From the NCBI RefSeq assembly GCF_005771425.1, contig NZ_VBTZ01000014.1, positions 1 through 56,931 of the forward strand: a DNA stretch of 56,931 nt. Direction: 5' to 3'. The position numbers and the translations under genes are program-made. This stretch comes from Methylocystis sp. B8. GTDB lineage: Bacteria; Pseudomonadota; Alphaproteobacteria; Rhizobiales; Beijerinckiaceae. Positions within the stretch are counted from its first letter, which is position 1; every line of letters starts with the position of its first letter. Of the stretch, positions 9,892 through 18,604 are shown in pieces. The notes beneath the pieces were generated by a model that saw nothing but the letters and a program-made list of their open reading frames with translations, searched no databases and was not told the DNA's origin.

Positions 9892-10358
9892 GCGACGCTC
9901 CTCATATCAATATCTATGACACCACTGATGCTGCAGCGCGTTCACATAAAAAGCAGCGGCCCAGACCACCATCACATTGTCTATGGGCCGTAAGTTAGCT
10001 CAGGCAAAGAGTCGAAAATTTGGCGTAAGTCCAATCAAGAGACTAATTTTTAGCGACAAGATGGTGATCGCAATCTTTTCGATTTGTCGCCATTCAGACG
10101 TCGCAAGCCGCCCTCTGTTTCGCCACTGCGAGAGCATATTTGTACATTGCAAGAGCGCCACCGACGATCTCGCAACGCAAGACCGGCGAGGTCCGCCGCC
10201 TTGGAGAGGCGGCGGAAGGAGCCGACAACTTTTTAAGGTGCACGACACGCAAAGCGCGCCAACGGCGCTGATCCGACGAGGGCGTTGGAATCAGTCCGTA
10301 AAGGACCGCTTTTGTGCTTGTTAGGAAATTTGAGGGCAGAGTGAGGCGTTGTTGCGTG
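9892..10358. promoter_or_regulatory. Divergent regulatory gap of the exopolysaccharide locus (467 bp)
   Basis: No credible gene is seen here. The gap separates the divergently read priming transferase and Wza-type genes and must hold promoters for both. It is clearly more AT-rich than its surroundings between about 10000 and 10140. A perfect 8-bp stem (CCGCCGCC at 10193-10200, GGCGGCGG at 10208-10215, 7-nt loop) lies about 145 nt before the export gene start. It has no T-tract, so it may be an RNA leader structure rather than a terminator. I cannot pick convincing -35/-10 boxes. Confidence 0.5.
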
Positions 10359-11561
10359 ATGGACCAAGTCCGATACAAGCGTTTAACTTCATTCCTCCTC
10401 GCAACCGTTCTTTCCGGATGCACGCTGCCGGCTTCCGGCCCTCGTGGCTCCGATATCAACTTCGAGGCCACCACCGCGCTGACGACTCAGGGCGGGGAGG
10501 CAAACAAATTTGTGCTGCTCGACGTCGCTGCGCGAACCGAAGCTGGCATAGCGGATGCCGAGATTGGCTCAATTTACAAGAGATTTGGCGATTCCATTGG
10601 GCGAGCGCGACCGACACGCCTGACCTTCAGCCGTGGAGACGTCCTTCAAGCTACAATCTTTGAGTCCCAGTCTGGCGGGCTTTTCATCGACACTGCTGCA
10701 GGAACCCGACCAGGCAATTTTATCCAAGTTCCTCCCCAAGTCGTGGACACAACGGGAGTCATCAAGGTTCCTTATGCCGGCAACATCAGCGTGGTAGGCC
10801 GATCGGCCGAGAGCGTGCAGGCGGAAATTGAAAGCAAGCTCGCGCACCGGGCGATCCAGCCGCAGGCGGTCGTCACCATGGTGACGCAGCGAGGCTGCGA
10901 AATTTCTGTGCTTGGCGATGTCAATGCCGCGAGCAAGTTCCCGCTCAACCCGAACGGAGAGCGTATCCTCGACGCCATTTCACGCGCGGGCGGCATCAAG
11001 AGCCCCGGCTATGAAACCTATGTGACGCTTCAGCGCCGCGCACAATCCGTGCGCGTGCCCTTCGACTCGCTCGTCAGTTCGCCCCAGGAAAACGTCTACG
11101 TCCAACCGGGCGACGTTATCTATGTCTCGCGCAGTCCGCGCTCCTATACCGTCCTCGGCGCCACAGGCGTGCAAAGCCGTGTGCCGTTCCCAGACGAACG
11201 ATTGACGCTGTCGGAAGCGATCGGCGCCAGTGGCGGCCTCGTCGACTCTCGCGCCAGTCCGGGATCCGTCTTTCTCTATCGCGCGGAATCACGCGATCTT
11301 CTTGCAAGGCTAGGCGCCGACCTGTCGAGCTTTGACCCGTCGCTGACCCACATACCGACGATTTACAAGGCTGATCTCCAAAGGCCATCAGCCATTTTCT
11401 CGGCGCGCAAGTTCGAAGTTCGAGACAAGGACGTGATCTACGTCGCTGACTCTGACTCGCTTGAAGTCGTCAAATTCTTCCAAGTCGTCAGCGCAATAAC
11501 GCAGCCGTTGGGCCAGACCGCCACGAGCGCCTGGGCCATTCGTCGCGCGGGAGCCTTCTGA
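10359..11561 (+). CDS. Polysaccharide export outer-membrane lipoprotein, Wza/KpsD family
   Basis: The protein has 400 residues starting MDQVRYKRLTSF. A lipobox LSGC places the lipidated Cys at residue 21. A poly-export domain follows (FSRGDVLQATIFES ... IKVPYAGNISVVGRS, about residues 85-180), then two or more SLBB repeats (EISVLGDVNAASKFPL, YTVLGATGVQSRVPF). Wza-type proteins form the outer-membrane exit channel for the polymer and dock with the Wzc-type co-polymerase encoded at 4725-7157. The open frame runs back to an alternative start at 10314, but only the ATG at 10359 puts the signal peptide at the N-terminus. It is read away from the rest of the assembly genes. Confidence 0.92.
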   Translation: MDQVRYKRLTSFLLATVLSGCTLPASGPRGSDINFEATTALTTQGGEANKFVLLDVAARTEAGIADAEIGSIYKRFGDSIGRARPTRLTFSRGDVLQATIFESQSGGLFIDTAAGTRPGNFIQVPPQVVDTTGVIKVPYAGNISVVGRSAESVQAEIESKLAHRAIQPQAVVTMVTQRGCEISVLGDVNAASKFPLNPNGERILDAISRAGGIKSPGYETYVTLQRRAQSVRVPFDSLVSSPQENVYVQPGDVIYVSRSPRSYTVLGATGVQSRVPFPDERLTLSEAIGASGGLVDSRASPGSVFLYRAESRDLLARLGADLSSFDPSLTHIPTIYKADLQRPSAIFSARKFEVRDKDVIYVADSDSLEVVKFFQVVSAITQPLGQTATSAWAIRRAGAF

Positions 11562-11610
11562 AAGACCGTCATCTGCGGCGTTACGGCCCAATCCGAATCG
11601 GAAAAGCAAT

Positions 11611-12975
11611 ATGGATGAATTGGCAGGTTCGGCGCCTCAGACTCCGCTTCCGATACTCCTGACGCTGACCTGCATATTCGTTGTCCTGCTTATTCTCATG
11701 GTTCGACGCTCCGGAAGCCAGGCTGGCGCTTTCCTCGTTGTGGCAATCTGGCTTCGCGTCATTGCGGGCGCCTATCACTTTATTACCTTTGCGCCACTTG
11801 TCGGCGGACTGTCGATTAACGCCTTGCTCTCTGTCGCAACTGTCGCTGTCGGCCTGCTGGTCGTCGACCGGCGCGCGCTCACGCAACAATGGATGATCCC
11901 TATCTATCTGCTCCTGGTCATCGTGATCGCGAGCGGGATCCTGAACCGCTCAACGAGCGGCGCCATCGATATGTTCTTCAAATGGGGCTATGCGGTCGTC
12001 CTCATTGCCGCCGCGCGGGAAGCCATGATGAAGGCTGGGCCGCATCGAGTCCTAATGCTGACGGCGTATTGTTATGCGCCCATTTTCGTCTTGCAGGCGC
12101 TCTCCGTTGCGCTGGGAAGGGCCAAGAGCACGGAGGACGAAGGCGGGCTAAGTTACATCGGCGGCTATTATCATGAGTCCGCATTCTCGATAATGATCGC
12201 AACCTTCGTGCTTGCCGTCTATCTCACGACGAGAGCGAAGTTTGCGTCCAAGGCGGCGATGGTTCTTATGGGCCTCATAAGCGCCGTCCTCGCGAACTAC
12301 CGCACAGGGATCATCTCAATTCTTCCTTTGGTGATTGGCGTTTTTTTGCTTGAGGGCGTGTCACGCTTCGATCACAAGAGCCGCAATTTTATCATGGTGC
12401 TCGCGATCCCTGTCATGCTGGTGATCGCCGTGATCCTTGGCAGCCAGCTTGCGGAACGTTTCAACGACCTAGCGGCGCTGATGGGTCATGCCGATCTCTT
12501 GTTGAAGCCGCCGAGAGAGTTTGTCGCGGAAGAGAAAAGAATGCTGTCTGGAAGGATTTACATATGGTCAACCTATGTCGAAGCCTATCTTAATGGGACC
12601 GATATGCAGTTACTTTTTGGTTTTGGGCCGAACAGTTGGGTTGGAGTCTTCGCTAAATACGCCCACAACACAATGGTGTCTTATCTCTACGAACTCGGCG
12701 TCGCAGGCCTGCTGACTCTTCTCGCTGTCTGGGGCGCCTTCTTCGCCGCCACCCTACGCATCCATGACTCGCTTATGCGCTATAAGCTGCTGCTCGCCCA
12801 GCTATGCTTCATGCTGTTCAATCTCGCCACTATGCCCCATTGGCAAATTGAGGGAACCATCCTGTTTGCTTTAATCCAGGCCTCCGTCCTGTATCACCTC
12901 GCGCCCGCGAAGGAGCGAGCGCCCTCCCGACACAACGGGAACGCCGGCTCGGCTCTCGTCGCGGAAAGCAGCTGA
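11611..12975 (+). CDS. O-antigen ligase/polymerase-like membrane protein (Wzy-like)
   Basis: The protein has 454 residues with about 11-12 membrane helices and one long periplasmic loop in the C-terminal half (residues ~285-345). That loop ends in FGFGPNSWVGVFAKYAHN, matching the GxGPxxW..HN pattern common in Wzy and WaaL proteins. These enzymes join repeat units in the periplasm. GGAAAAG lies 5 nt before the ATG. It follows the Wza-type gene by 49 nt on the same strand, so the two are likely one operon. Ligase versus polymerase activity cannot be told from sequence alone; the locus context (flippase, co-polymerase, channel) favours polymerase. Confidence 0.85.
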   Translation: MDELAGSAPQTPLPILLTLTCIFVVLLILMVRRSGSQAGAFLVVAIWLRVIAGAYHFITFAPLVGGLSINALLSVATVAVGLLVVDRRALTQQWMIPIYLLLVIVIASGILNRSTSGAIDMFFKWGYAVVLIAAAREAMMKAGPHRVLMLTAYCYAPIFVLQALSVALGRAKSTEDEGGLSYIGGYYHESAFSIMIATFVLAVYLTTRAKFASKAAMVLMGLISAVLANYRTGIISILPLVIGVFLLEGVSRFDHKSRNFIMVLAIPVMLVIAVILGSQLAERFNDLAALMGHADLLLKPPREFVAEEKRMLSGRIYIWSTYVEAYLNGTDMQLLFGFGPNSWVGVFAKYAHNTMVSYLYELGVAGLLTLLAVWGAFFAATLRIHDSLMRYKLLLAQLCFMLFNLATMPHWQIEGTILFALIQASVLYHLAPAKERAPSRHNGNAGSALVAESS

Positions 12976-13089
12976 ACGTCCGCCTCTTAAGCGCCCTGCC
13001 CGCGCCATCTTCAAATAGTTGACTGAGCGCCGCACGAAGAATCGCCAATCAGTGGGGGATGGTTGGCCGCAAGAAATTGGAAAAGTGAA

Positions 13090-14271
13090 ATGACGACCCC
13101 CAAACGGCGATCGCGAGCATTCATCATCGCTCGCGTGATGCAAATCCTCATGATGCTTGGCGTTACGGCGGTAGCGCAGCTCTCGATGAGAGCACATGTC
13201 TTTGCCGCGGAAAGAGATGTCTACGTCAGTCCGGAAGGCGCGGGGTCGCGCAACGGACATGCACCCACGGACGCCATGACGCTGCAGCAAGGCCTGCAGC
13301 TCGCAAGAACGGGGTCCAACGCGATCCGCTTGCTCCTCACGGCCGGAAAATACGACGTCTCCGCTCTCGGCTCGGCCCATCTTCAGACGCAGGCCGACTC
13401 GCCCCTTACGATCGAGGGCGCGGGACTCACAACGGTTCTCGTTGGCGGCTACAGACCCGGCGCGAGCCCAGACAGTTCCTTGTTCGTACTCTGGCGCGGG
13501 AATGTCACCTTCCGCAACTTCATGGTTCGCAATGTCGCACGGCTGATCGCTGTGCCGAACGGAGGGACGCCCGAGGGCGTTGTCGTGAGCGACATAGCGA
13601 TTCGCGACGTATATGACGGCATCGTGATTGACCGCGGCAAGGAGCTCCTTGCGCGGGATTGGCGCATCGAGAATCTCGACATATCCGGATATGTTCGCGT
13701 CGGCATTCGCCTGGCGGGCCCGCGCACGCAACGTATCGCTATCCACGGCGCTGTCATAGATGGCGGCGGCGTGCGCGCCGACAACAACTGTTACAAGGCC
13801 GGAATTCAGCTTTACGAGGCCGTGAGCGACGTGACGATCGAGGACGTGAGTATCGCGAATAATATCGCCTGCGCAGGACCGCCTTATCAGCAGGGCGACG
13901 GTATAGAGGCGGACGATAAGCAGGGCGCGCCGCAACGTATCGCGCTTCGCCGCGTCGTGTCGACGGGAAACCGTGACGGCGCCTTCGATCTCAAGGCCAA
14001 GGACATGACGTTGGAGGATCTCTTCGCTGATAGCGCGGGAGTCTCTCGATCCGGCTTCAGATTCTGGGGTTATCCCTATATCTGCATTCGGTGTCGCGTA
14101 GCAGGCGACAAGAGCGACTTCCAACTCAACAATGCCAAACTCCTGCTGCGCGATCCGCCGCAAGCGGACGCGCTGGCCCATATCCGTTGCAATGACAGGA
14201 AGGAGCTTCCATCCTCAGTCTATCAGGTGGAAATTGCGGGCAACTCGTCGGGCGAGCTTGTTTGCCGCTAG
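13090..14271 (+). CDS. Exported right-handed parallel beta-helix protein
   Basis: The protein has 393 residues. An Arg-rich N-terminus leads into a hydrophobic segment (VMQILMMLGVTAVAQL) and a cleavage-like site around VFAAERD, so it is probably exported. The mature part starts RDVYVSPEGAGSRNG, the usual entry of pectate-lyase-like beta-helix proteins, and continues with short strands rich in Val/Ile and Asn (VTFRNFMVRNVARLI, VTIEDVSIANNIAC). Six Cys residues in the second half may form disulphides. Function is unknown: a lyase, a binding protein or a surface modification factor are all possible. It follows the polymerase gene by 114 nt, so a role on the polysaccharide is inferred from context. 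Confidence 0.75.
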   Translation: MTTPKRRSRAFIIARVMQILMMLGVTAVAQLSMRAHVFAAERDVYVSPEGAGSRNGHAPTDAMTLQQGLQLARTGSNAIRLLLTAGKYDVSALGSAHLQTQADSPLTIEGAGLTTVLVGGYRPGASPDSSLFVLWRGNVTFRNFMVRNVARLIAVPNGGTPEGVVVSDIAIRDVYDGIVIDRGKELLARDWRIENLDISGYVRVGIRLAGPRTQRIAIHGAVIDGGGVRADNNCYKAGIQLYEAVSDVTIEDVSIANNIACAGPPYQQGDGIEADDKQGAPQRIALRRVVSTGNRDGAFDLKAKDMTLEDLFADSAGVSRSGFRFWGYPYICIRCRVAGDKSDFQLNNAKLLLRDPPQADALAHIRCNDRKELPSSVYQVEIAGNSSGELVCR

Positions 14272-14304
14272 TGGGTGCTCGCGAACTGTTGATTCAGGAT
14301 GGCG

Positions 14305-15039
14305 CTAGCTCACTAAGCCTCCGCATTTTCTCAGAAATGGATTAGCGCCTGGCTCCAATCTAAAATCAGCGCGCTTTGAAACGAACTCGTCGACCGCCGT
14401 ACGGCACCCTCCATAGTCGTTGTAATCATCGATAATCAGAATGCCGCCTTCAACCAATTTGTCGGCGCAGGCGTTAAGGCAAAAAAGCACTGGATCATAC
14501 CAATCACAATCAATGTGGGCGAGCGCTATGGCGTCGATTGATTCGTCCGCCGCCGACCAAGTGGACTCAAACAACCCCTTGTGAAGAAATACCCGATTCC
14601 CATCGGCCTCAACGCCATGGCGCGCAAACGAATCCACTACCTCATTAAACAAATCCTTCTTATATCCGTAATATGTATCTCCATTGATGCCCCGGGATTT
14701 GCCGGAGCTAATAACTTCGTAGCGCAGCTTGGATTTTGCATCGTCCTTTTCGGACGTAGGCGGCGGTATCATCCCAAATACATCGAAGCCGAGAAATCTT
14801 CGTGATGCTCCGGCGCCGCGCGCCAGAATAATGCCCGATCCTCCTAGGGCGACGCCAAATTCTATGATATCTCCGCGCCTGTCCTTCGTCTCGGCCAAGG
14901 CGCGCTGAATACGCTCGAGCTTTTCATATGAGAGATAAGTCAGCCTATCCCTGACAACGGCTCGGGTGACGGCGTCGAGCTTCGCCAAATCGATATAACG
15001 TCGAATTCTCTTAGACAGACTCAGCATATTCGTTCTCAT
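14305..15039 (-). CDS. TylF/MycF-like class I SAM-dependent methyltransferase
   Basis: The protein has 244 residues. It has the SAM site IIEFGVALGGSGIILA, then FLGFDVFGMIPPP, and the conserved acidic block AHIDCDWYDPVLFCL followed by GGILIIDDYNDYGGCRTAVDEF, typical of the macrocin O-methyltransferase (TylF) family, whose members bind a metal at such Asp residues. Members methylate sugar hydroxyls, so terminal or internal O-methylation of the polysaccharide is a reasonable guess. It is convergent with the beta-helix gene, with 33 nt between stops. ATG 15039 is used; ATG 15027 (GAGAA upstream) is an alternative that would remove four residues. Confidence 0.8.
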   Translation of the reverse strand: MRTNMLSLSKRIRRYIDLAKLDAVTRAVVRDRLTYLSYEKLERIQRALAETKDRRGDIIEFGVALGGSGIILARGAGASRRFLGFDVFGMIPPPTSEKDDAKSKLRYEVISSGKSRGINGDTYYGYKKDLFNEVVDSFARHGVEADGNRVFLHKGLFESTWSAADESIDAIALAHIDCDWYDPVLFCLNACADKLVEGGILIIDDYNDYGGCRTAVDEFVSKRADFRLEPGANPFLRKCGGLVS

Positions 15040-15554
15040 TTTTGCTGGATCTTTTTTCGCCCAAAAAACTGTCTTGCAACAAGTTCTGATTTGGACCGTT
15101 GATTGTCGTTAACCATTGACTACTAATGCGGCTGTACGCTGCTACGACTAAAGCACGATCGCGGAGTTTTTCGGGCGAGAGTGTCGATTAACGGCAAAGG
15201 GATCGAAGCGCGGCTAAATCAATGGCGCATGGACGACGCTCCACTCGAGCGCCTCAGTCACGGCGTCGACGTCCCTTCAAGAGACGTCCTTTAAAGGTTG
15301 ACTACTTCAGCGATAACGGATCAATTTGGCGCGCGGGTATCTCGGGCGCGGGGACGCCAGCAAATTGTGATGCGATCCGCTAGCTTTAGCTCAAGCTGTT
15401 CCGACGCAAACGCCAATGCGTTAGGGCAGTGGTTGCGCCGCCATGTAGATGCTATTGATTGAAAATGTTGTAGCCGCGCATGGCCGCAGGATGTGACGTC
15501 TAGTTTCGCATTCAACGATATGCGCCCCAACGCGCACTCTATTAGATAACGACC
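15040..15554. other. Gene-poor interval (515 bp)
   Basis: No gene is convincing. It must carry the promoter of the methyltransferase on its left side, which is AT-rich (about 15045-15130). A GTG-started 37-codon frame (15181-15294, MSINGKGIEARLNQ...) is present but lacks a good ribosome site, so I do not call it. Two GACGTC hexamers 15-16 nt apart lie near 15270-15290. No repeat element or RNA gene was recognised. Confidence 0.4.
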
Positions 15555-16016
15555 ATGCGACAGATCTTTTCCCGATTTATTAAGTGGTTGACCGAGCCGT
15601 CGTCGTCAACGCAGCCGCCGCGTCGACAATCAATGTTCCACCACGTCCGTTTCAGAAGCCCCAACCCTCCGGTTCAGCCGGCGCTTCAACTCACGCTAAC
15701 AGCCGCCGAACTATTCGGCGCCGCTTTTCAATGCGAAACATTCGACCGGCTGCCGTCCGCGCTGCGTCGTCTTGCCGTCGCCGAAGCGGACAATGCTCGC
15801 GACGACTGCAGGTCGCTGGCGCTTGCGGCGGTCGATCGCCAAGCCGCCGCCTGCTGGGCCGAGATCCGCGGCAAGGCCATGAGCGACGCGGAAACGATTT
15901 ACGAAGCGCATGTCGAAGCTTCCGCGCGCGAACTCGCTACTATGTTGGAGCCTGTGGCGTCCGCATCGATTCCGTTTCCATCAGACGATAAGAGCCGAGC
16001 GAGACGTATGAAGTAG
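15555..16016 (+). CDS. Hypothetical protein
   Basis: A 153-residue frame with no family I recognise. It starts MRQIFSRFIKWLTE and then has a Pro-rich stretch and an Ala/Arg-rich, mostly helical second half (residues ~55-140) that could form a coiled coil (RQAAACWAEIRGKAMSD). There is no signal peptide or membrane helix. Third codon positions are GC-rich as in neighbouring genes, which supports coding, but there is no clear ribosome site before the ATG and a second long frame overlaps it (15584-15991). It stands alone between the exopolysaccharide locus and the VanZ-like gene. Confidence 0.45.
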   Translation: MRQIFSRFIKWLTEPSSSTQPPRRQSMFHHVRFRSPNPPVQPALQLTLTAAELFGAAFQCETFDRLPSALRRLAVAEADNARDDCRSLALAAVDRQAAACWAEIRGKAMSDAETIYEAHVEASARELATMLEPVASASIPFPSDDKSRARRMK

Positions 16017-16132
16017 CGCGCCCGACACGCAACAGCGCTCACGGGGCCGATTCCATTCAAAATCTTCAGAACGTGCAATTCTAGGATCAAGCTACGATTT
16101 TTGGCGCTTCCACCAAAGGCGCGTTCAATCAG

Positions 16133-16501
16133 CTAAGCATTATCTCCAAGGCTCCACTTCGTGATCGCTACAAGAAAAACGCTGCCGATCATGAGGCCAA
16201 TCGTCATCCCCGTTGTGCTTACGATGGCGTCAATCAGGCGCGCCGAGCGGCCAGGAATTTGAGTTTGCGCGAACTCCAACAGGCCGCTGAGGAGCGCAAG
16301 CGAGATCCAGATTGCGAGACGGTCGCGCAGCGCTCGATAGCCGAGACTGAAGAAAAATCCTGTTCCTGCATAGGCAAAAATGTGTTCGGTCCCGCCAGAA
16401 TAGCCTGTATGTGGCCGATCGCTTCCCGGCGCCAACGACAACGCCAGGATCACGAGGATACACATCCAACCGATGATGCGCGCGATATAAGGGTTCAACA
16501 T
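16133..16501 (-). CDS. VanZ-like family membrane protein
   Basis: The protein has 122 residues and four hydrophobic helices. It shows VanZ-family landmarks: LSLAPGSDRPHTGYSGG after helix 1, EHIFAYAGTGF in helix 2 and LLEFAQTQIPGRSARLIDAI in the loop to helix 4. The founding VanZ gives low-level teicoplanin resistance, but most relatives have unknown roles in the envelope. The ATG at 16501 gives a protein starting just before helix 1. A GTG at 16510 is also in frame, and the frame is open further to 16600. In alphaproteobacteria such short VanZ-like proteins are often near polysaccharide genes, as here. Confidence 0.75.
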   Translation of the reverse strand: MLNPYIARIIGWMCILVILALSLAPGSDRPHTGYSGGTEHIFAYAGTGFFFSLGYRALRDRLAIWISLALLSGLLEFAQTQIPGRSARLIDAIVSTTGMTIGLMIGSVFLVAITKWSLGDNA

Positions 16502-16506
16502 GCCTC

Positions 16507-16704
16507 TCACTCGTCGTTCTTTGCGGTCAAAATATGCTCGCCCGACTCGCCTTTCTGGCGCAGGAGCGCGCCATTGCTGCTGCCAATGACCTCCCGCCAT
16601 GTCGTCGGAGGAGGTTGAGCGGCCGACCGAAAATGCTGTTTAGCGATTGAGTAGATTGTGATTCCTTCGGATTTCAGGTTCGAGGGCGTCACGGTGGCCT
16701 GCAA
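16507..16704 (-). CDS. Doubtful small ORF upstream of the VanZ-like gene
   Basis: A 65-codon frame with a TTG start, whose stop falls 5 nt before the VanZ-like ATG, so it could be translationally coupled. The sequence is not low-complexity (GITIYSIAKQHFRSAA, TTWREVIGSSNGALL) and its codon use resembles coding DNA. No ATG, clear ribosome site or recognised family is present, and the frame continues open upstream without looking like protein. It could be the remnant of a decayed gene. Confidence 0.25.
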   Translation of the reverse strand: MQATVTPSNLKSEGITIYSIAKQHFRSAAQPPPTTWREVIGSSNGALLRQKGESGEHILTAKNDE

Positions 16705-16917
16705 CGAAACACCCGGCGCAAGTATCGGTGAGAGAGACTGCGCTGCGCAAGCGATGCGACAAACGTGGAATGGTCGTTGATGACGGCCAGGCCGTCAAAA
16801 CAACTGTGCGTAGGGCGAGCCGCCTCCATTACAGTAGCGGACCTATTGTCTTACTTCTTGGTTATCACGTTGCCCGCCTCTTCGCCGATGCCGCAGACCA
16901 AACACCCAATTGAAAGC
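16705..16917. other. Non-coding interval between VanZ-like region and LysR gene
   Basis: Together with the doubtful ORF to its left, this makes about 400 bp without a firm gene. I see no RNA, repeat or strong hairpin. A small dyad GACGGCCAGGCCGTC lies near 16782-16796, about 120 nt beyond the LysR gene stop; it lacks a T-tract. Confidence 0.35.
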
Positions 16918-17868
16918 TCACGCCTGCAGCCCATCAGCTGGATGGCCGTCGGCATTAGTTGCAGGAAGGCCGAGGCTATCCAGCGTCGCGCGGAGGCGAG
17001 GCGCGGCAAAGTCGATGAATGCTCTCAGCTTGGCGGAGACCAAGCGGCTCTGAGGGTAGACAAGATTCACAGGTACGGGGGGCGGCGTGAAACTGTCGAG
17101 AACTGGCGCGAGTCGGCCGTCGCGAATCTGCTCGGCGACCATGTAGGACAGAGCCACGGTGATCCCGTCTCCCATTTCCGCCGCGGCGATGGATGCAACC
17201 GCGTCGTTGATTTCGAGCCGTGGGACAAAGGAAATGCTGTTCCTTCTTTTGCCGTCGAGAAACCGCCACTCGCGGTTAGGCATGAGGCCGGTAAAGGCGA
17301 TCATGGAATGGAGGCGCAAATCGGTTGGCGTCAGCGGAACGCCTCGCCGAGCAAGGTAATCCGGGCTCGCGACCAGCATCCTTCGGACTGTTCCGATCTT
17401 TTTCGCAACAAGGCTCGAATCCGGCAAAGGACCGATGCGAACAGCGAGATCGATCCCTTCTTCTATGAGATTGGCGATACGATTGAGCAGCAGCACCGAA
17501 ACAGTTACGCGCGGGTGTTCGTTAAGAAACGCGCACACCACGGGCGCAAGAGCAGACCGACCGAAAGTCACTGAGGCTGTAAGCGTGAGATGGCCGTGCG
17601 GAACCGCCGTTTCGCCGACGGCCTCCTTCTCGGCGGAATCGAGATCGGTCAGGATACGCCGCGCGCTTTCGAGGAAGCGCTGACCGACGTCGGTGACGGT
17701 CAGACTGCGGGTCGTGCGGGTGAAGACGCGGGCGCCGAGACGCTCTTCGAGCGCGGAAATCGCCCGGGTCACCGCGGGAGGAGACAGGCGCAAGCGTGTT
17801 CCCGCCTTGGCGAAGCTGCCGGCGTCGGCGACCGCGACAAAGACCTCGAGTTCGTGGAGACGATCCAT
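16918..17868 (-). CDS. LysR-family transcriptional regulator
   Basis: The protein has 316 residues. The N-terminal winged HTH is textbook LysR: LHELEVFVAVADAGSFAKAG, LSPPAVTRAISALEERLGA, LFTRTTR-like VFTRTTRSLTVTDVG. The C-terminal ligand-binding domain starts after GHLTLTASVTFG and keeps the usual LDLAVRIGPLPDSSL block, of the subgroup that often acts on divergent oxidoreductase or detoxification genes. It is divergent from an AhpD-like operon across 129 bp that holds a perfect inverted repeat with T-N11-A geometry, so it probably controls that operon and itself. The inducer is not predictable. Confidence 0.92.
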   Translation of the reverse strand: MDRLHELEVFVAVADAGSFAKAGTRLRLSPPAVTRAISALEERLGARVFTRTTRSLTVTDVGQRFLESARRILTDLDSAEKEAVGETAVPHGHLTLTASVTFGRSALAPVVCAFLNEHPRVTVSVLLLNRIANLIEEGIDLAVRIGPLPDSSLVAKKIGTVRRMLVASPDYLARRGVPLTPTDLRLHSMIAFTGLMPNREWRFLDGKRRNSISFVPRLEINDAVASIAAAEMGDGITVALSYMVAEQIRDGRLAPVLDSFTPPPVPVNLVYPQSRLVSAKLRAFIDFAAPRLRATLDSLGLPATNADGHPADGLQA

Positions 17869-17873
17869 TTTTT

Positions 17874-17890
17874 ATTCCGCGATGCGGAAT
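17874..17890. promoter_or_regulatory. Candidate LysR operator palindrome
   Basis: ATTCCGC-GAT-GCGGAAT is a perfect 7-3-7 inverted repeat. It contains the T-N11-A spacing favoured by LysR proteins. It ends 5 nt before the LysR start codon, so binding would block its own expression, while the divergent operon starts 107 nt to the right. Assignment to this LysR is inferred from position. Confidence 0.6.
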
Positions 17891-17997
17891 AATGAATTCC
17901 ATACGTCAGATATTCTTACAAGAAAAATAACCAGCCATTGTCTGGACGAGCGGCGCCGAAACGCGCCGCGCCGTCAACGAAACGAGGGAATTGACTT

Positions 17998-18543
17998 ATG
18001 GCCCGAATTGCCGTCATCGACCCCAAATCCGCCACTGGCGAAGCCAAGAAGTTGCTGGACGGCGTCCAGGCCAGCCTTGGCGCTGTCCCCAACTTCATCC
18101 GCGCGCTCGCCAATTCTCCGGCGGCGCTGAACGCGTTCCTCGGCATCCACACGATCGCGGGCGCCGGCCTCTTGGACCCGAAAACGCGCGAGCGTATCGC
18201 GCTGGCCGTCGCCGAACAGAACGCCTGCCAGTACTGCGTCTCGGCGCACACCGCCATCGGCCGCAAGGCCGGTCTCGACACTCAGGAAATGCTGGCGAAC
18301 CGCATGGGTCGTTCGTCGGACGCCAAGGCGGAAGCCGCGCTCGCCTTCGCCCGCGCTCTCGTCGAACACGCCGGACAGGTGAGCAAGGCGGAATTCGACG
18401 CCGTGCGCGCCGCCGGCCACTCGGATGGCGAGATCATCGAGATCATCACGCATGTCGCAATGAACATCTTCACCAATCTGCTGGGCAAGGCCACCCAGAT
18501 CGAGATCGACTTCCCGGAGATCGAGCTCAACAAGGCCGCCTGA
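17998..18543 (+). CDS. Carboxymuconolactone decarboxylase/AhpD-like peroxidase
   Basis: The protein has 181 residues. It carries the AhpD-like active site [20 protein letters not shown] (CxxC with a His three residues on), the redox disulphide and proton relay of alkylhydroperoxidase D-type enzymes, and a C-terminal helix [21 protein letters not shown] as in the family's one-domain members. It probably reduces organic peroxides in the cytosol with a partner thiol reductant. It is the first gene of a three-gene operon with a DUF1348 protein and a PNPOx-fold protein, opposite the LysR regulator. Confidence 0.9.
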   Translation: MARIAVIDPKSATGEAKKLLDGVQASLGAVPNFIRALANSPAALNAFLGIHTIAGAGLLDPKTRERIALAVAEQNACQYCVSAHTAIGRKAGLDTQEMLANRMGRSSDAKAEAALAFARALVEHAGQVSKAEFDAVRAAGHSDGEIIEIITHVAMNIFTNLLGKATQIEIDFPEIELNKAA

Positions 18544-18604
18544 CTTATCGCAGCTCCGGCGCGGCGAAGTCTGCGCCGGCCACCGACCGGGAGAGGAGCT
18601 TTCG

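Noticed and set aside
12871-14181. Long minus-strand frame (436 codons) opposite the beta-helix gene
   Set aside because: It mirrors the plus-strand gene, begins in the polymerase gene and has no recognised domain; the plus-strand protein has a signal peptide and fold pattern.
15181-15294. 37-codon GTG frame in the 515-bp gap
   Set aside because: No clear ribosome site and no supporting pattern.
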